A stretch of 27,852 nt of DNA from a virus. Positions 23,976-27,852 of the stretch are shown here, one piece after another. Each line of letters starts with the position of its first letter. The stretch's first letter is position 1. The notes beneath the pieces are model-generated. The model saw only the letters and a list, made by a program, of their open reading frames with translations, made no database searches and was not told the origin of the DNA. The translations under genes were made by a program, and so were the position numbers. The DNA lies in the IMG/VR virus record IMGVR_UViG_3300030109_003585, positions 868 through 28,719 of that record, one strand, 5' to 3'.

Positions 23976-26900
23976 ATGACTAAATCAGAAGTAATACTTA
24001 AAGCCGTAAGTGAAGGTGCTACAGATGAAGAGTTGATGGTTTTAGAGTCAACTCCGGAAGATCAGTTTGAGCTAAACATTGCTAGTGCTAATGATCCAGA
24101 CGCTACTGTAGAGGGTGTTGCTGATGTTGCTATTGAAGGTTCAGAAAAAGAAGAAGAAAAAACTGATGATAAACTTTATGATGTTGGTTTTATAGAAGGT
24201 CCAAAAATATTACCTCAACCAGAAACCGAAGAAGTGTTTGGTTTTTTAAGATCTGATACCGAGCAGTATGAAAAAAATTTAAGAAACTTTTTTAACACAA
24301 AAGAAGAAAATTCACAAATACAATTACAAAAAATTCTTGGTGATGAATATGAAATATCACAAACAAATACTGATGTTACAGATGATGAAGAGTTAAAAAA
24401 ATATAAAAAAGGTTTAATTAAAGATTTAAATAGAAATGCTTTAATAATAAAACATAAAAACACTGACGAGCAAATAGTTGTAAACTTTGGTATTGACGAT
24501 CTCAACAACGAAGATTTAGAAAAAGTATTATATAATAAAGAGGCAAAAAAATTATTTGACTATGTTAATAAAACTATTTCTAAAGAAGGTTTAGTTGAGT
24601 CTAAACAACAACAACAAATAGCCTTAGATTTATATAACGAATTAAACGCCGCACCTGTATACAATAAAGAAACTAAAGAAGAAATAAAAAAAGCTGGACC
24701 TCTACATGTTTCTGTTACTACAAAAAATAAAATAAGAAAAGAAGTAGATGAAATTTCATTTGAGCCTATAACAAAAAAAGTTTACAAGCCAATTGGAAAA
24801 AATATTTCTAGTAGAGAGACTATTGACGTAACAGAACAACCATATGAAGAAGAGCTACAAAGAGTAAAACAAGAGTTTATTAATAATGGTGTAGAAAATC
24901 CTACAGAACAACAAATACAAGATAGAGTAAGAGAAAACCTGTATTACGAGCGAGTACAAAAAGAATATGATCAAAAAGCCGCTAATTATTTTAACTCTAA
25001 TAAAGTAGAAGAAACTGATTTAAATGCAATATTAAAGCTAGGTGCTACAATGAGTAGAAACTTAACTGTTGAAAAGAAACAAGAACTAGCAATAAACAGT
25101 AATAAATACACTAAACTTTATGATGATTTTGAAGAAGACTTAAATGACGAAAACTCAGAGTTAAGTTTAGCAAAAGAGTTTATAGGTATTGTAACAAATG
25201 TTGAGCCAACTGTTTATGATAAAACTGATTTTGAAAAACAAAGAATACAAAAAGAAAACGAAATAAATTCATTAAACAATTGGTTTAAAGAAAATAAAGA
25301 GTCAAATTTTCCTATAACAGGAATGCTTTATGATTTAAAAGTTAAAGAAATAAATCAAAAGGTTAAAAAATATAATGACTTTTTAGAAGAAAATCAAGAC
25401 AATAGAATTGTAGTTCTAGAAAACGGAACAAGAATGCCAAGGTATAAGTATGAAAAATATGCTATGGCTTTAAAAACATATAACGATCGAGCTGGTGAAG
25501 TAGATGCTTTACATGAAAAAATATTTAGTGATATTAGCGATATAGAAAACGAAGATATTAAATACGATTTAGTAAGAAGAAATTATAATGATGGCGAAAA
25601 GTTTGTGCGAGTAGTATCTGCTGGTTTTGGTGATATGTCTATAAAGGCCGCTTATGGTTTAAACAAACTAAGTTCTGGTTTGTTTGGTATAGATGATAAA
25701 TCTATTGACGAAAAATATGGAAAATGGGAAGAGGCTAGCAGTGCTTTAAGTAAAGTTAGACAAGAGTTTCAAAAAGACATAGAGTTTAAAGATGCTTTTA
25801 ACAAAAAAAATATTGGTAGGTTTTTTGTTCAAGAATTGCAAAATCAATTACCTATATTTGCTACAATAGCAACTGGATCTGTGGGGCTAGCAACATTAGG
25901 TTTATCTAGCTTTAAAGAAAACTGGAGCAGAATGGTACAAGATGAAAAGTTTACTGGAAGCAGAACGTCTTTATTAAATAAAATGCTTATAAGCGGTGGT
26001 TATGGTGCTGCTGACATTGTTTTTGATAAATATTTAACACTACCAGTAATGCAACGTAGTGGTAGATCTTTATTTGGTAGTTTAAACAAGTTTAGAGATG
26101 CTACTAGAAATAGCATGCAAAATTATTTTAAACAAAACTATAAAAGGCAATTAGTTTTTGATCCTATTTTAGAAACAACCTCAGAAGTCCTTACTACTGG
26201 TTTCCAAAATATGATTACAGGTAGACCAATAATGGAAAACATGGGCCATTCTGCTTTTAGCGGTGGTATGTTTGGTTTTGGTTTTGGTGGTGCTCCTTTT
26301 ATGAAAGGAATAATATTATCAAAATTTGGTGATTACAATAGCTATGGTAATTTTAGAAGTAATTTAAAATCTCTTACTAATTTACAAGTAACTAAAGAAA
26401 AACTAAACATAAGTTTAAAAACTAACAAAACAAAAGGTAATGATACTTCTGCTATAGAAAGTAATATAGAAACTGTTAATACTGAAATACAAAGTTTACA
26501 GACTGAAAACGAAAGTATAATAAAATCTGTAGAAAACAAAACAAATAATTTATCTAAAAGATGGTTTGATACTTATGTTGCTGCTACAAACGAACAAGAG
26601 CAAATAAGAATTGATGTTGAAAATATTGCTAAAGACGAAAGTTTATCTAGTTCTGAAAAACAAAACTTAATAAATATTAAGCAGAAAAAATTTGATGCGC
26701 TTCAGCAAACTAGAGATATTTTAAGAGATGACGAGGCGTTTGGTAACGATTATTCTGGATTTAGAAACAGCAACAAAAAAGAAGATCAAGATAGATTACA
26801 AGAAATACAAAGTCAAGCTACATCAGAGTTAATTAATGAAGGAACGTTAGAACCTAAAGACGATGCTATAGATACTAGGTCTAGAATAATATTTAACACA

Positions 26901-27852
26901 CAAGAAATAAACAAAGATTACAACTCTAAGAAAGACATGTTAGATGGTGCTAATTTTCAAAACTTTCAAACAATAGAGCAAGCTGTAAAATTTGTAGAAA
27001 AAATGGACTTAGCTGATAATGCTAAGCAAAATATTATTTCAAATATAGAACAAGGTGCTCATGGTGTAAATATTATAGACAATACAGAAGCTATAACACC
27101 AATACAAGTTGTTGCAAATATGGCTAAAGGTGATCGTTTAGAAACTAGAACACACGAAATAGGTCACACTGTTTTTGCCGCTGCCTTTGGCAATAACAAA
27201 GAAGCATTTGATGATATAGCCGACTCAGTGTTAGAGTTTGTAAAACAAAAAAATGAAAGTCTTCATGTAAAAATGTTAAACCAAGTAGAAAGAGGCAGAG
27301 ACGGTAAAATGATAAGCGAAGAAGTTTTAACAAACTTTTTAGAAATGGTTGCTGAAGGTAAAATAGATAATAAATCTGAAAAGAATAAAGGTATAATCCC
27401 TTTCTTTGCAAATGCCTTAAACATAGGCGCTAAAAAATCATTAGGTGAAAAAGCAGATTTTAATTTTAAAGGAGAAACTGACGCTGTAAACTTTTTAGTT
27501 AATCTTGGTAAAAAAATAAAAGCAGGTACTTTAACCATAAAAGATATACAAGATATACAAGATACTGGTATAGCTCAAAAAGTAAAAACAAAACCTGAAA
27601 CTAAATTTTCAAAAGAAGCGTCTGATAGAGTACAAGCTATATACAATGAAAAAGGTGAAGCTGGCGCTATGGAAATAATAGAACAGTTTAAACCTATAAC
27701 AAGTAGACTAGTTGAAAGACGTAGCCAAGCCCCTAACTTTGATAGACAACTATTAACTGATGAAATAGAAACTGGTAAACGTGGTATATTTGATTTAATT
27801 AGAAAGTACGATCCTAGTAAAGGTGTGCCTTTAGCTGCTTACATTAACCAAA
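23976..27852 (+). CDS. Giant internal virion protein with HExxH metalloprotease-like motif (3' end outside window)
   Basis: The frame is open from the ATG at 23976 to the last base, at least 1292 residues; the stop lies beyond the window. The N-terminal ~600 residues are Lys/Glu-rich and helical with coiled-coil character. Hydrophobic or Gly-rich stretches at residues ~625-645 (LPIFATIATGSVGLATLGL) and ~755-780 (SGGMFGFGFGGAPFMKGIIL) could insert in membranes during DNA ejection. Residues ~835-860 and 880-930 are again helical. Residues 1060-1064 are HEIGH, an HExxH zinc motif in the context ETRTHEIGHTVFAAAFG; Glu1123 or Glu1127 (LEMVAEG) could be the third ligand. The end reads IRKYDPSKGVPLAAYINQ, a motif recalled from large phage multi-domain proteins. 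It resembles T7 gp16 in size and place, but with a protease-like rather than a transglycosylase motif. The start follows the leader AAAATTAT. Confidence 0.75.
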   Translation, partial: MTKSEVILKAVSEGATDEELMVLESTPEDQFELNIASANDPDATVEGVADVAIEGSEKEEEKTDDKLYDVGFIEGPKILPQPETEEVFGFLRSDTEQYEKNLRNFFNTKEENSQIQLQKILGDEYEISQTNTDVTDDEELKKYKKGLIKDLNRNALIIKHKNTDEQIVVNFGIDDLNNEDLEKVLYNKEAKKLFDYVNKTISKEGLVESKQQQQIALDLYNELNAAPVYNKETKEEIKKAGPLHVSVTTKNKIRKEVDEISFEPITKKVYKPIGKNISSRETIDVTEQPYEEELQRVKQEFINNGVENPTEQQIQDRVRENLYYERVQKEYDQKAANYFNSNKVEETDLNAILKLGATMSRNLTVEKKQELAINSNKYTKLYDDFEEDLNDENSELSLAKEFIGIVTNVEPTVYDKTDFEKQRIQKENEINSLNNWFKENKESNFPITGMLYDLKVKEINQKVKKYNDFLEENQDNRIVVLENGTRMPRYKYEKYAMALKTYNDRAGEVDALHEKIFSDISDIENEDIKYDLVRRNYNDGEKFVRVVSAGFGDMSIKAAYGLNKLSSGLFGIDDKSIDEKYGKWEEASSALSKVRQEFQKDIEFKDAFNKKNIGRFFVQELQNQLPIFATIATGSVGLATLGLSSFKENWSRMVQDEKFTGSRTSLLNKMLISGGYGAADIVFDKYLTLPVMQRSGRSLFGSLNKFRDATRNSMQNYFKQNYKRQLVFDPILETTSEVLTTGFQNMITGRPIMENMGHSAFSGGMFGFGFGGAPFMKGIILSKFGDYNSYGNFRSNLKSLTNLQVTKEKLNISLKTNKTKGNDTSAIESNIETVNTEIQSLQTENESIIKSVENKTNNLSKRWFDTYVAATNEQEQIRIDVENIAKDESLSSSEKQNLINIKQKKFDALQQTRDILRDDEAFGNDYSGFRNSNKKEDQDRLQEIQSQATSELINEGTLEPKDDAIDTRSRIIFNTQEINKDYNSKKDMLDGANFQNFQTIEQAVKFVEKMDLADNAKQNIISNIEQGAHGVNIIDNTEAITPIQVVANMAKGDRLETRTHEIGHTVFAAAFGNNKEAFDDIADSVLEFVKQKNESLHVKMLNQVERGRDGKMISEEVLTNFLEMVAEGKIDNKSEKNKGIIPFFANALNIGAKKSLGEKADFNFKGETDAVNFLVNLGKKIKAGTLTIKDIQDIQDTGIAQKVKTKPETKFSKEASDRVQAIYNEKGEAGAMEIIEQFKPITSRLVERRSQAPNFDRQLLTDEIETGKRGIFDLIRKYDPSKGVPLAAYINQ

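Noticed and set aside
26342-27538. Minus-strand frames under the last gene and elsewhere
   Set aside because: They are hydrophobic, Ser/Leu/Phe-rich antisense readings of Lys/Glu-rich coding DNA, with no leader typical of this phage.

Overview
The window is one contiguous, co-directional block of virion genes from a tailed bacteriophage, all on the + strand. It starts inside the 3' end of a large-terminase gene and ends inside a giant internal virion protein gene. The probable host is a marine member of the Bacteroidetes (Flavobacteriia-like). Three things suggest this: the DNA is strongly A+T rich; nearly every start codon follows a TAA stop and a short A/T-only leader with no Shine-Dalgarno sequence; and one tail protein carries the cysteine/aspartate repeats (GCTDP ... 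NYD ... DDGSC) familiar from Bacteroidetes surface proteins. Family assignments come from recognising protein sequence, not from a database search.

Layout. 1-579: C-terminal part of the large terminase. 585-3002: portal. 3030-4202: acidic scaffold-like protein. 4227-5711: major capsid protein, followed by a strong intrinsic terminator with a UUCG loop. 5784-8964: a conserved unknown protein, a tiny CGC-motif protein preceded by a GC-rich RNA hairpin, and two ring/tail-adaptor type proteins, the second with an inserted carbohydrate-binding-like domain. 8969-18574: a 3201-residue tail protein of the stabilisation/muzzle type with a long accessory C-terminus of cysteine repeats and fibronectin-like modules. 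18587-20951: two further structural proteins. 21008-21520: a cupin-like protein with a degraded metal site. 21539 to the window end: three consecutive genes that look like an internal-virion/ejection set, namely a small membrane-helix protein with a C-terminal S74 chaperone domain, a 510-residue protein with an EF-hand loop, and a >1292-residue protein with an HExxH motif.

How the genes work together. The order terminase, portal, scaffold, capsid, ring/adaptor proteins, large tail protein, accessory tail proteins, ejection proteins matches the late region of a short-tailed phage (podovirus morphology; T7-like in logic and reminiscent of crAss-like and Cellulophaga podoviruses). The DNA-packaging motor and head are made first, then the tail that recognises the glycan-rich flavobacterial surface, then the proteins carried in the head and ejected with the DNA.

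No tRNA, CRISPR array, insertion sequence, integrase or replication gene was seen. No gap between genes exceeds about 75 bases, so there are no long non-coding stretches. The most interesting content is the set of accessory modules grafted onto conserved virion proteins (adhesin-like repeats, a CBM-like insertion, an S74 chaperone on a non-fibre protein, a metalloprotease-like motif in the ejected protein) and the RNA hairpin at 6645-6683.
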